Assembly (NCBI GenBank): GCA_900312665.1
Contig: ONZQ02000006.1
Coordinates: 1,198,459 to 1,262,458, forward strand
DNA: 64,000 nucleotides
Direction: 5' to 3'
From: Cephalotrichum gorgonifer
Lineage: Eukaryota > Ascomycota > Sordariomycetes > Microascales > Microascaceae
Positions 48,779-61,123 of this stretch are shown in pieces. Below the pieces are notes generated by a model that worked only from the letters and a program-made list of their open reading frames with translations, was not told the origin of the DNA and made no database searches. Numbering within the stretch: the stretch's first letter is position 1; each line of letters begins with the position of its first letter. Made by a program: the position numbers and the translations under genes.

Positions 48779-51700
48779 AAAGAGACGAACGGGAGCGGGA
48801 GCGGGCCAGGAACGTGGCCCGGGTCGAGCGTCGATAGCGCCGGCCGCCGCCGGCCCCCCCCAGCAACAAAAAAGCCCGATGTCATCATCGCACCGCCACC
48901 CGCGTCCGTGGTATCAGTAGCCCCGCCAGCCCGCCCAAGATGCGAGTATAATATTAATACTTTGTACAAACTCGGAAGAATCAGCCCCGGAAGAAGGGGC
49001 AAGGGAGGGGTGGTGTGGTGGTGGCCGCGGACTTGCGGGAGGGGAAAGAGACCACATGGCCGCCTTGGAAAGAATGCACGTCTCCAAAAGGGGCAGCGCC
49101 GGGAGGCCGGGGACCAGGGGGGGGGTGCCAAGGAGGGAGAGGGAGGGGCCGCTTTTTGGTTTCTTTTTGAACAACAAAACGTGGCCTGGAGGAAGAGGGG
49201 GGGATATTCATGACAGGAAGATGTTGTGGGAGGGTTTACAAGTACGCTGACCTACGCGATGTGGTATTCTGGAGGCCTTGGCATCTTCCGAGGCCGCTTG
49301 GCATCTTCGGACGGGATGACATGTCTCTTATTGCTTGCTTTTGGCGTATTTTTAGGTATCAACCCCGCGCATTGGGTTGCGATTGACAATGTAATCTAAA
49401 TGTGTAAGTGATAACAGGCGCACATGACCTCGAGGAACGAGGGGTATTGCAAGTATGTGGGTGTGGGTTTGTGTAACTATGTGCATGTTTTGAGGGAGAC
49501 GCCAAGTGACAGTAAGAATAGTAACATCAATAATAACAGACAATAATACAGACGAGAATACGACTACGGATAATCTTAACAATCCTAATAATGCCAATAA
49601 TGACTGCCTTCTAAGGCTGAGTAGGATTCCGATGACGATTAAGAATGCAACGAAATTGCTCGCTGTAGATGCCTAAACTTTTTTTTATACTTTCCCGCGC
49701 AGAGCGTGTTAATAGAAGAGTGTGTAAGATGGAGCTGAGGCCTGCAGATCGTCCGGCGGGCTGGGTAAGCCGTGCAGTTTGCATGACAGCCCTCTACAGC
49801 CCCCCTCCACTCCCTGCTCCTCGTTCGATTCGACCGTGCGCACCGCCGAGATGGCCTTATGAGTGTCATTACTCGTGCAAAGCGATTGGTGCGGCTTGTT
49901 ACGGTGGTACTTCGTAAGTGGTGCATTGTCGGTATGACGGGAAGAGGGAGCACGACAGCTCAGCCAGTCCAGTCAGTCCCAATCCAGGCAAACACGGAGG
50001 GTACTGTCCGCCCACCTAAAACACACCGAGGAGTGCATCCTCGTTGCCTGGTCGCGGCGTTGTGGCGCGGAGCATGTCGTGCTGTGCCTCTTATCTCGCT
50101 TCCCGCCATATCTCGTCATCTTGCGTTCGAGCCGAGGACCGAGACATGCTTGCCGTCGCCGAGAAAATGGTAAGGGCCCGGGGGGCTCTTCGTTGCCTTC
50201 GGAAGCCGCGGTAATACGCAAATGCGCAATAAGCCAGATAGATGGGTCTGACGCCCGCCGGCCGCCCCATCTTCGTCTGGGGTGAAATGTTTCATGCTCA
50301 TCCCTCCACCCCTTGGGACGACGCGAGTTTTTGTTTTGTTTGGGGGGCGGGCTCCTGCTTGAAACAGTGACGTCTTTTACCCGGTCGACAGAATGGCCAG
50401 GGGGCCTATTACCGCGTCCACGTGTTTTGAAGGCGCCAAAGATCGAAACTTGAACCATCTGTTGTGTATACGAGTACACTCATCTCCCATCCCTACGTTT
50501 ATTATAGCTCGCTACTATCGTGGTCGTGTCGCCCGGCCCTGACGCGGCCCCCCATGACCCCGGGAGAAGCTCTTCCTGGACTCCCTGTCCTGTCGACAGT
50601 GTCAGCGAAACTTCCGTGATACCCGCACCCGTGCTCGTATAGTGCCGGTACACGAATTACTCGGCCCATGGTAATACAAGCATATGATTCCCGAAACGAC
50701 ACTCTCAGGGCGCAGCCACCCCCAGAAAACGGGCGTTCGTCGTGCCAATATCGGCTCTTGCGCCCCCTTCCCCCCACTTAAGCCTTTCTTTCCAATTAAG
50801 GACAGAAGACAAGTAAATGTGAAAAGTGACGAGAGCTCTGACTCGCATCCTCACCGAAAAGGCGACATCTCAGGGTGTGCGAGTGGACAAGAATGCGCCG
50901 GGCTACAGGAGAGAAACAAGTCCAGGTACGATGGAGCCCATGGTCGGTCCCCGGTGGCCGAGTTCCCTACACCCGGAACATGAGCTGTCACTCGTACGAG
51001 TACACGAGCACTGGCCAGAATGGTGGGTGGGTTGTATGGTGGTGTGTGCCCCAGCCAAGCCTAGCGGAAACAGATTCCTGGGCCCGGCGGCCCAAATGGG
51101 ACGATCTCGTTGGCCAAACACCGAACCACGTGGGCAGGGACTTAAAGTGCTCTGTGAAGAAAGCGCTAATGGGTCCCGTCCCCCTTTTCTCATTCGATAG
51201 CCTGGGCGGTGACGCCGATTTCCAGCAACCCTTTGTCTAATACGGATACGTACCTGACATCCGCCACCCCGAACAGGGTCTGTGGGGTATTCACTAGGAT
51301 GAGGACAAGGGCCGACCCCTGACTTTGATTTCTCTCTTTCTGATCTGTCACAGATAGGTTGAATTCACGGGCGCACTTCACGTCTTCCATTTTTACGTTC
51401 TCCCAGGCTGGACTGTCCCGCCCCCAGTGATACCTTGGTGGTGGGAAGTTGACCCCCAAAAACCATTTACATTGATCTGCGGCGTAATTAGTTTCTCCAT
51501 GCTCCGTATTCGCACTCGTGTCCATCCTGGAGGAATATCGGGAAGAAAGGAAAGGAGGGGGGGGCGTGGGCTGTTTCAGGTCCCTCCTATCGGTATCGCG
51601 GAACTGTTGGTCATGTGCCCGACACATCCGGGGTCCAGACGAAATGACTTTGTTCGTAAAAGCCAAGACAGGCGGAAATAAGCTACCCTAACCACGGAGT

Positions 51701-54490
51701 AGGGCCAAGACATATCGGGTCTCCGGCGCACGAGAAACCAGCCTTGGCTGCGACGAGAAGGAAAAGCGTACAGGTGGGTGCCAATCTTGAGACGAGACCT
51801 GTGCGTATTTCGGGCCACCCTCAACCAGCTTGAACACACACCCCCAACCTATCCCACCAATCATCTTCGCATTCGGGAATGTTTGCTTCCCAACGGCGGC
51901 CGCAACCAAGTCAGCGCCATAACCACTTGTACCGCCGTACAAGTAAAGATTGTCAGGGACTTCGTGTCCTTCGTCCTGATCGTGGCTTCTGTCTTGCTCA
52001 ACAGGCCCAGCCCACGGGTTCGTCTTGAGCGCAAACGTAGCAGTATTTCTATGAGTATGCGTGCTGGATTGACAGTATCCACTTCTCGGGGTGCGCTTCA
52101 CATGCAATTGGAACTCCCAACCACCTGCGAGTAGATATCCACTCTGTTAACTTATTTGTCAATTCGATGGAGAACGATGTGTGGAGGGTGCGGTGCGTCG
52201 TGATCCCGACACTTGGCCCCATTGTTTCCTTCTAGAACAAAACGGATCCACGTCACGTCACTCTCCACGCTTGGCGATTGGTCCATCCCCCGGCTCGAAA
52301 ACGGGTCCAGCCAGTAGCAAACCCGCGCTAAGCGGTGCCAATGCCAAGCGTGCTTGGGAGGGGAGATTGAAATCTGCCTCTCAATCGCCCGCTACCCCTG
52401 TTGGATGTTTGAGGATTTCGTGCTCGTCCAGGATATACGAGTAGTAGTCGGCATGTCGGCCAGAAAGCAACGCACCCTACGTGCTTGCAGGTTTCTTCCG
52501 CTAGGCTGCATCAGGCCACTTTCTCCCATTTCCCGCCTTGGGTTCCCGTGCTAGTTACAAAGATGTTGCGGGAAAAAATTTAGTAAATATCAAAACGCGT
52601 CATTTCCCCTTGTTTGATGGGCTTCCCTCGTGACATTTTGTGGACGGACGGGGGCGTGCGGGTTGAATGAAGAGCGAGAGCGAGTACACGTCTTGGAAGT
52701 ATCCATATCCCATCCCACCTACGACTGCCGAAGGCGGTGAAGGGCCGATAGGTTTCCCGCTCGGCTACTCGTCCGCCGGCTATGAAGTTAGTGCCCTGGC
52801 GGAATGAGACAAGATGAGATTTCCCCGAGAAGCTTCATTTTTTTTTCTTCGAGAAGATGGAAAAACTAGGTCGTGGGGGTCACGCGACGGATGGCCGTGA
52901 ATGCTGACCGACATTTTTCTAACAGGGATATACCATGGATCATCTTCCCCCACACGTCAAAACAGCCAAGGTGAACGGGGAAAATGGAGAACGAGAAAAA
53001 AAATGTTGTCATCGATCAGATGACTATTTCTGGCAGTCGAATGGGGGCTCTGATTATTTGACCTGACATGGGGTTTTTTTCTCACACACCCCTGGTTTCT
53101 GGGCGTCGTCATTTCTACAAGGGAGGGGTGTGCGTCTTACCTGGAACCCGAAATAACTACAGTTTCCGGACCCACTTGCCAATTTAAACTAAACGGGGAC
53201 GCCAGAAGGTCTCAGAGAAGAATAAGGGTAAAAAAAATGTGTGGCCACGTTTGCTTTTCGCGGCTGATTTCTCATAACTTTCAAGTAGATTCGGCTGTGT
53301 CTCTAGTCGCAATTACGGCAGGGCAGGCGCCGCAATTTCGATGGTTTCTTTTTTCTTCTTTACAGCTTTGTGCGCGGATGCCCACCGTAGGCCGGGGACT
53401 ATAGTGTCCTTGTTTGTCTTGTAAGTTAACTACTCGCACTAGTAGTACACTTGTCCAGTGTCAAAAGAGCGGTCAATTACGACCACTCTCGCCCTCGTGC
53501 GCAATGTTAAATCCCGAGCCCTCGAACCGAACCCATTCCGCGTCTCCAACGGTTGGCGGGTTCCAGGTGGTTGGGAAGGATGAGCGGATCTCCATGCCCA
53601 TTGGTAGGCGTTGGACGCACAGGTAAAATTCGACGCGGAGATATTGGGTGCAGATGTCGCAGCGGAACAGAGCATTTCCTGCTGAAGCCGGCCGTGCCTC
53701 GGTAAACGGAGCGACGGCCAGAACATACCGGTCCGATGATGCTTCGACGCTCCTGATATGGGCTCGCGACCAGGGTGGCATCATCACGCTCGTGCTGCCT
53801 ACTGGCCCTTCTACTTGTTCGGGTACTCGGACACTCTTCATAAGTGGGGGCACCGGCCGATATTACTCGTCGGCTCGGGAGCCGCATTGTAGCATCGATG
53901 AGAAGGGCCGTTTAATGCAGGGTCGCGAGGCCATGGCCCTGGACACGATGCGATGAGGTCACCTACCCGAGTCCAAAATCTCACCTACGAGTCGGTGAAA
54001 ATACGAGTACTCGAAGGTAAGAGGTTTGTTAATACCCGAAACGGCATGCCCGGCCTTAGGGTGGTTCAATGGTGCGGCTCTGGTGTCGAACTTGTATACA
54101 AGTACTCGTATTGCTTGGAGGATATGTTAGGCAGCCCTCCCCTGTCCAAAAACGGTTCAAAGTCCCACACCCATCACAATTCCCCGTGAAATTGACGCTT
54201 GGCATAGCTGCGTCTTCAAATTTCTTGGTTGCAGGGAGCTAGCCAGCACGCAAAACTCGCTTCCACAGCGGGATCTTGTTGGTCGGTGAAAGATCTTGCC
54301 ATATTTGCTTCTTCCCTGGTTTCCCCGGAACCGACTGCGTGTCAACCCCAGCTGTGCTGAAGCCCTTGACAAATAAGGATGGACGGGGCGAGGGCCCCCG
54401 CAGCTGGGCCAAACGGGCAGGCTCATTCCAAGATACATGTAGCATCATCACTTGGATCCTCTCCGACTGCTCCATCCTCATGCGTGTACC

Positions 54491-54507
54491 ATGATGATGA
54501 TGATGAG
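54491..54507. repeat. GAT trinucleotide run
   Basis: Five to six GAT/ATG repeats within the gene-poor tract, followed by a GGGG block. A simple microsatellite. Confidence 0.75.
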
Positions 54508-56984
54508 GGGTTCGCATGAGGCCAGATTGGGCTCCAACCTTTTGCGCCCGAGCAATCTCAAATTTCTTACCGCCTGCATGCCTATGAAGCATCCGGTGGC
54601 AGGCAATCCGCCAGCTCATCATCACGATCGACCCCCCGTTCGCGCGTTGGAGCGTTATATTTGATCCGCGCCATGACTCACTCTTTGAAATTCGTGCGGG
54701 GTCCAGGGAACAGTCTATTATGCAGGTTTGCCAAGACGTTGAGACGCGAGGTATCCGAATTTCGCGCAAAGAAAACAAAAGGGAGAAAAAATAGTCTCCA
54801 CTTGGTTTAATTGTGTGTTCCTGGTCCCAAGGGGGTAAAGGAAGGGGGGGGGAGGGGTGGTTCCGAGCGCTGTTGGAAACATCCTGGAAATTAAAATACT
54901 GGGTCCATGGGGGGGCCTGGGGTATGTGCCGGGCTGAGGCGACGTGTTGAGCGATTCTGTGAGGACGGCTCTTTCGTAAGGCTGGATCCACATGCATCAC
55001 CCAAAGTACGTACCATACTCGTATACTGATTCGAACCAGGCAGCTGGATTTCCAATTGTAACCTCTCGACCTGGTTTTGGTCGTCCATATGTGGACTGGA
55101 TGGTCGATACAACCTTGCAGGGCCGGAGACGATATTTCCTGGAAGGCAGAATCTTGTGGTTCTGTCGGTGTAGACGGCTAGTACATAGCTTTCATTTCAT
55201 CGTGCGAGTATGAACCAATTCCGGGACCTCGGCGCTCATCGCGACTTCCGCGACGCCGAGGCTGGACCGCGACAGGGCTTCGAAGCTGAACCACCCCCCA
55301 CTCGCTGGGACCCAAGGAGAAGACCGAAACTCTGACGCCACAGCACGCCGTATCCAGAAATAGCTGCACCCGCTACTAAATTTCCATGCCGGAATAGTCG
55401 AGGAGATGGAAGAATAAAAGCAAAGTGCCGGGGTGCGCGAAGGATGAATACCGAAACAAGGGGACTGGGTGGAGCGGACATTCGAGCCCAAGGACAGCAG
55501 TGAGATGGCTTCTCCTGGGCAAATGATGGCGGGCCAGATCTGGTCAGCGACGCGAGGAATAGAGATCGTAAGCCATGTCATCCTTAATATTATCATGGGA
55601 GCGAGTGGGTCGGCTAGAGATAATGATTAACCTGCCATTTACAAGCCGTGGATATATCGCCGGGCAGTGCGGTCTTCCTTTCCGCAAGGTCCTCATCGTC
55701 TTGTGTGGCACGGGGGCTTATGTCAATGAGACAGTCAGACTGTGTGGCACAGGTAATAATGCGTCTAAAATAAGAGAGTCTCGCTGACAGGCTGTAATCT
55801 TATTTGCCCAGCAAAGGAGTTGCGAGGCTGAGCTGAGCCAGGACTCATTAGACAAAACACGGCAACCACACAAGAATACTACCTGGGTTTCCCAATAATA
55901 CCCTCAGCTCTCAACGAAGACGCCGCCCAAATTGCTCAGCTGGGGGGGAGCTGGGCCACTTCCCGACAATTTCCCGCAGTTGGCAGGGAGTGTCTGGGCA
56001 GGGACAGGGGTAGTTGGTTGACCGCCTCTCACGAAGAGGCTCAACAACCCAATTTCTGATCCTGGGGGTGCAACGAGTGCTGTCCTATCCCCAGAAGTGA
56101 AGAAAAAAAATGAAGGGGGTGTCGGAATGCTGATGTGGGTACTCTCGCGTCCCGTATCGTAGTCTGTCTGACGAAGTCGTAATTTTAAAATTGTTCGAAG
56201 AAAATTCGGTGCATGTGAGCTAGTCCCGGTTGGAGATGGGACGAGGGGGCATTTCTTGAAATTTTGAAATTAAACATCGACTGGTTCGCAAAAATGGGCA
56301 TGTGCTGAATAATCTCACTTGTGGTGGCTGGGGCGGAAGGAGCCCCTCCATGCTGTCTGTCTGCTTATGGTATTGGCATCTCTGTCCTCTTCACGAAGTG
56401 AGAGTACTCCTCGTATTACCCCGTACATAGCCTTACCTTACCTTCCTGCAACATGAGGAGTCTTAGGGCTCCCCGTGAGAGATTTAAACAGGCGATCTAC
56501 TGTTTCCAGGCGTCTTTCACCATGTGAACTGCCGTATTTCGGAGGATCATGTCAGTCTTTGCTTCATGTTGTGACATGGTGGGGGCAGGGAGGGGAGGGG
56601 GGTGGTCCTTTAGCAGGTGCGCCCCTTCAGCTGTTGCCTTGTTTCACCGCGGGGCCGGCCCCTTCGCTTTGGTTGCCCTTCGTACCCTGTGTAAAAGTCC
56701 TCACCGCTAAAAAGCAAGAGTGACCCAAGGGGGGGGCGGGGGTGGATGCCAGCCCAGACTTGTAATGTCGCCAGGCTTGGCGATTACCTCGTACTCCAAG
56801 TTTCCTGCCCAGGATTTATTGGGTGGCCCCGGCACAACACGCTAATCGACACCCCCATGCCCCCACTGCCACGCCCGCACTCTCCGTCCACACCCCCCTC
56901 TTTCGGAAGAGATACATCAGTACTTCAGTACAATGCGCTCAGGTACCGGTGCTGGTGGAGTACCAAGCCTTGGCCTTGGCAATC

Positions 56985-58260
56985 GCACCCCTTCCCCCCT
57001 GTACCCTCACTTGCCTCGTTCGAGACACGTCTAGGCACGCACTTCACACACCCCTTGCCTCTGGTCTGTCTGTCTGCCTTCCTTTTTATCTGAATACATA
57101 AGGAAGCGTCTCCTCCCCCCTTCCCAAGTCGACGAACCTTCTTCCCCCGTCCAAAGTCTCCCTCACGAACAACCATACTTGACTACTACTCTACACAAGT
57201 CTACTCTACTCTTACATCTCGCCGAGATTGCTCAGCTTACAACTACCTTACCAACAACATCTACACTTACCACAGTCAACCATCAACGCAATCACAATGG
57301 CCTGCTCTGCTCCCTGTGAAATGCCCGCCCAGCGCCCCTCGCAGCTTCCTCCTTGCCCCGGCCCGCCGCCCAGCCGTCCTCTTCCTCCTCTGCCTCACAA
57401 GGGCTAAGCGATGCTCGGGGAACAACGACCCATCGACGATGGCCCCTTCCCGCCATTGCCCTTCGACATTGTTATCTGAACTCGACTTGTCGGTTCAAGA
57501 CAAGCCTCGGGTCAACCAATTGCCTCGCGGATCTTGAACCATTGTCTACAAGGAGTCCTGCCGCGTCACAACGCAAACTCCTTACACTGGAGCCGAATAC
57601 TCGAGACCAACAAAGCAGCCGTCCGGATCCACATGCGGCCTCGAAGCAGCCGTCCTTGTTTCGCCGACGAGCACGATCCGCACCAGTCCCGGTTTCGTTG
57701 GCCCGCCTCGGCATCTCGCTAGATTCACTCCACGTCGAGCACGCCTAGGCACCGGCTGCAGCACCAGAACTTCATCCACGGGGCGTCTCGGCAATATGCA
57801 CGCACGTTTGATCGGAGCGGCGCCCCTCTACTACTCCTACTGCCTGGCAACTGCGACCTTCATAACGACATGGCCCGAGGGCCTGCCGTGTCGTTGCCCT
57901 TCTTCAGCTTGATGTTGCAGTCGGCTTACCTTACACCACTTTTAATCACCACTTTAATAATCGTCTCGTCTCTTACCGCAATATGGCTTTAATCATGGCC
58001 GGAACGAATACCCCGCCTTCCTCGCCGGCGGTTGAGCTATATTTTGGGGGCTGTCTTTTTCCTTGAAACAACGGTTCTCCATCCCGCCGCACAACGTCTT
58101 CCCGCGCGCCTGCGTGGACAGGTTCGCCTGTGCTCTTACCACCAGCCGCGCATCACTTCATTTCCGCTCGAAGGGGACGGGCAGCGGTTGCGAGATTCAT
58201 CATTCTATTGATACCCATATTTGTGTTTTTGTTTTCCTGGTTTTGGAATAATGTCGGAAC
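56985..58260 (+). other. Possible transcribed locus with short ORFs
   Basis: A long pyrimidine- and CAA-rich stretch ends in ATCACAATGG, a good start context, at 57297. The ATG opens a 36-codon frame (Pro/Cys/Ser-rich, MACSAPCEMPAQ) ending at 57407. Further short frames start at 57796 (38 codons) and 57995 (about 23 codons, ATCATGGCCGG context). The upstream sequence looks like a real ascomycete promoter and leader, but no protein family is recognisable. It could be a fast-evolving small gene with unseen introns, a non-coding transcript, or chance. Confidence 0.25.
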
Positions 58261-61123
58261 GGAATAGGCAGGGTTAATGGGTTTACGAGCTGAGACATTT
58301 GGTTTACAAATGAGATCTATGGATACGGGAATAACACGAGGCGGAGTTTAGATTACGCAAGAGTATCATTGCCATAATACAGGGGGTGTTTCCTGCTACA
58401 AAACTTTGTGTCGTCTGACCCTCGTCGTGATGGTGAATGGTAATCAAATATATGCAGGGTACTCCGTAAATGGGACTGTAAACTTCTTGCATTGCTGCAA
58501 TTCCCTTCCCAAGTAGGTATGTCTTGCAGTCGTGGGCCAATCGGAGGCTTCTCCCCTCTTTTTCGGCATGCCGTGTGACTGAGCGGGTGATAAGGTGCTT
58601 TCCCTTCCCGCAAGGGTTCAGTCATGAATATTACTATATTACTTTTGGGGAAATTGGTTGCTCTGCAGAGGTGGAGAATCTTTGCAACGCACTTCACTTT
58701 GGTTTTGTGCAAACTGAGATCTTTGTTTCTTGGCAATCTCGGAGTTGGTTGGGTTGCGAAGGGGGGGGAATGTTTTGGGCCAACGCCGAGACCAGATTAT
58801 CACACGGATTTTGTTCCCGGATCGCTGTGATGCTCCATGTACCATTGCCAACTCCAGTAACTTGTTTACGGCGGTCGTTATCACTGTCATTAAGAAGAAA
58901 AAGCAATTATTCGCATCACCTATTCTGTGGGGAAAATGATGGGGCCACCTGCATGTCTGCGATTTTCGTTCCTGATGCCAAGCAAGGGCCGGGGGGTGGG
59001 GCTCATTGGAATTACCTACAGGCACAGCGGAGTTTAGCGGAGATCCCCTGCGGGACTGACACGGGTGATGTGCAGAGGAAACCGGGTACGGCGAAAGAGG
59101 CGTTTCTTTGGTTGGTGATCATGCTCTCGCGGTTTGCGTCTTTCTCCCTAGTTACCTGTATCCAAGGCCCCCCTGCCGGCCAGGCCTACTTGGCGAGGGG
59201 CCAACCAAAAAGGTACACCTCAGTAGGTTAGTAGGGAGGACTTGGGGCTAGGTCATAATGCCGTTCTAGCAAAGTCTGCCAGGGTAATCGCGTCCGTAAG
59301 TACCCGTACTCGTCTTCGAGGGAGGCTGAGGGGCGAATGATCTGCGGTGGCTTTTCTCCCCAGGTCTTGAACTCAGGCCGCGGAGATGTCTATTCCTGTT
59401 AGTGTCTTGGTCCGGGGGAGGACGACTCGTCCCTGAACCCCCCTCCCCCTCTCCCCCCCTGTTTCGCAGGATTCCAGGCTCCTCCTCGCACGCCAATCAT
59501 CACATAGTGATGTCCTGCTTTCGGATGACGGGCAAGCAGCCTTAGCGGAGCCCCATTCGGATACACGGCAGGGGGACGGAGATACCGGGGTTCTGTACTT
59601 GACTAGCTATCAACTACGAGTAATCTTGGTGTCGTTTGGGGTGACTGGCTGACTCGCCTCTCAATGGTCTGAAAGGCAAAATCCAAAACGCTCCTTTCCT
59701 ACTCCTAATCCGGCAAGAGCGACGGTGGGGCTTGGTATTAGCAAGGGCCCAATGGGGTTGAGGGCCGGGGGGGGCGGCAAGTTTGGGGAAGAGGCGTGAA
59801 GGTTTCAATATTGGGCTTGCCCCCGGTGCGCCGATCTCGTCATTATCGCATAGGGTAGGTCATTTCAGCTCAGCTGGCTTTGTCGCGATGACGCCGGAAG
59901 CTGATCGGATCCGGGACGGACTCCGCCGGGTAAGGAGGGTTGTTGCGGGTGGTGAATCGTGGGCATCGATCGATATGTACATGTGGCAAAGGTCACTTAT
60001 CACTTGTGGGGTTGGAGATGTTGGTGGTTTCTCTTATTGACACACCCTGAGGCGCGGGAAGCGCTGGATGAGGCTTCACGACCGGGGCCCGTTTCGTCCG
60101 CGGTGTCCACCCCTTTCCTTTGCGATAGCCAGCCACCGCCCGCTGGAATTGTAAACGGGAGAAGTGACTGGTCGCTCTGGTGGACACGTGCTTGTACGAG
60201 GTGGTCTGGTGGCTTGTGGCTTGCTTGAGCCCGAAAGCTCGATCTCGGTTTACTGCGGTGTTATGTACGGAGTTTGTAATAAGTGATATAAGCCGAACAT
60301 AGGTGATCCAAGCTCGAGCTGGCTGGACCGCGGCCGCCCCGATAGACAATCTCATTGCTGAAAGCGTGACGGACAGATGGGCGCCCTAGATAAGAGGATT
60401 GAGTAGGAAGTAGGTTACGCACGGCTATGAGGTGGTCGGAGCCAATATAGAAGGATGGTCTTTCTAGCATATTTTGCTGGGAAGTACGGGTACTGAGCTC
60501 TTCGATAAGATAAACGATGGACATATATCCCCGCCGAAAGAATACTATTTGCACAATCATCAAGCGCGCGGATAACAGTCTGATGGCCTCGAACGGCGAT
60601 TCCAGATGAGAACGAAAGGCATCCAAACACGGTGATATGGAGATGCATCTTAATACCCCATATCCGTCTCAAGGATACAAGAGCCTGTTGAGCCCAAGTG
60701 ATTCGGTTGGTGCTACAGAAGCACTGAAAGCTGCAAGCACAGCATTCAGAGTTATCTTTATCCATCAGCGACGCCACAGCGCTAAGTTTAGGAGTGTTAT
60801 TCGGGGGTCCCCCAAAATTACACAGAAAGAAATGAGCGAACCGAAACGAGCGGGCTAAGTGTATGAGGAGTAGGAGTGGCCCGAAATGGTAAAGGAGCCG
60901 TAATATCTCAGGTTTTATCCACGGGCTTGAAAATAACACGAGAAGAGAAAATGGATGCGAATTGGAACCACGAAGGGGACTAAGGTGTGGAGTACGAGGA
61001 GTTGAAGTTCCATGCTGACATAACAGCAAAGGTGGAAAATCGGGGATGCTACGGAGCGATCCCCGATCGAGCTTCAACCTCACATCTGGCCCTATTTATC
61101 ACGCGCCCACCTATTAAAGCATT

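Larger units (their letters stand above)
46301..61123. other. 14.8-kb gene-poor tract
   Basis: No frame in this stretch resembles a known family or shows exon structure with consistent codon bias. Open frames reach 253 codons but are rich in His/Ser/Arg/Pro, as expected of unselected reading. There are no transposase, integrase or reverse transcriptase motifs, and base composition is not AT-rich as heavy repeat-induced mutation would give. Contents seen are a GGGGATGA array (48743), a GATGATG run (near 54490), a pyrimidine-rich candidate promoter (about 56985-57296) with short ORFs, and many CGAGTA words. Confidence 0.6.

Noticed and set aside
51190..52107. Two minus-strand frames in the same phase separated by one stop, possibly a broken gene
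   Set aside because: No domain, no clear splice sites joining them, and frames of similar length occur by chance across this tract.
54239..55000. 253-codon minus-strand frame
   Set aside because: The translation is His/Ser/Arg/Pro-rich with no recognisable family or exon structure. It fits chance in a low-stop-density stretch.
55020..55045. GGTTCGAATC on the minus strand, resembling a tRNA B box
   Set aside because: The flanks do not form a five-base T stem, and no acceptor or anticodon arm can be folded around it.
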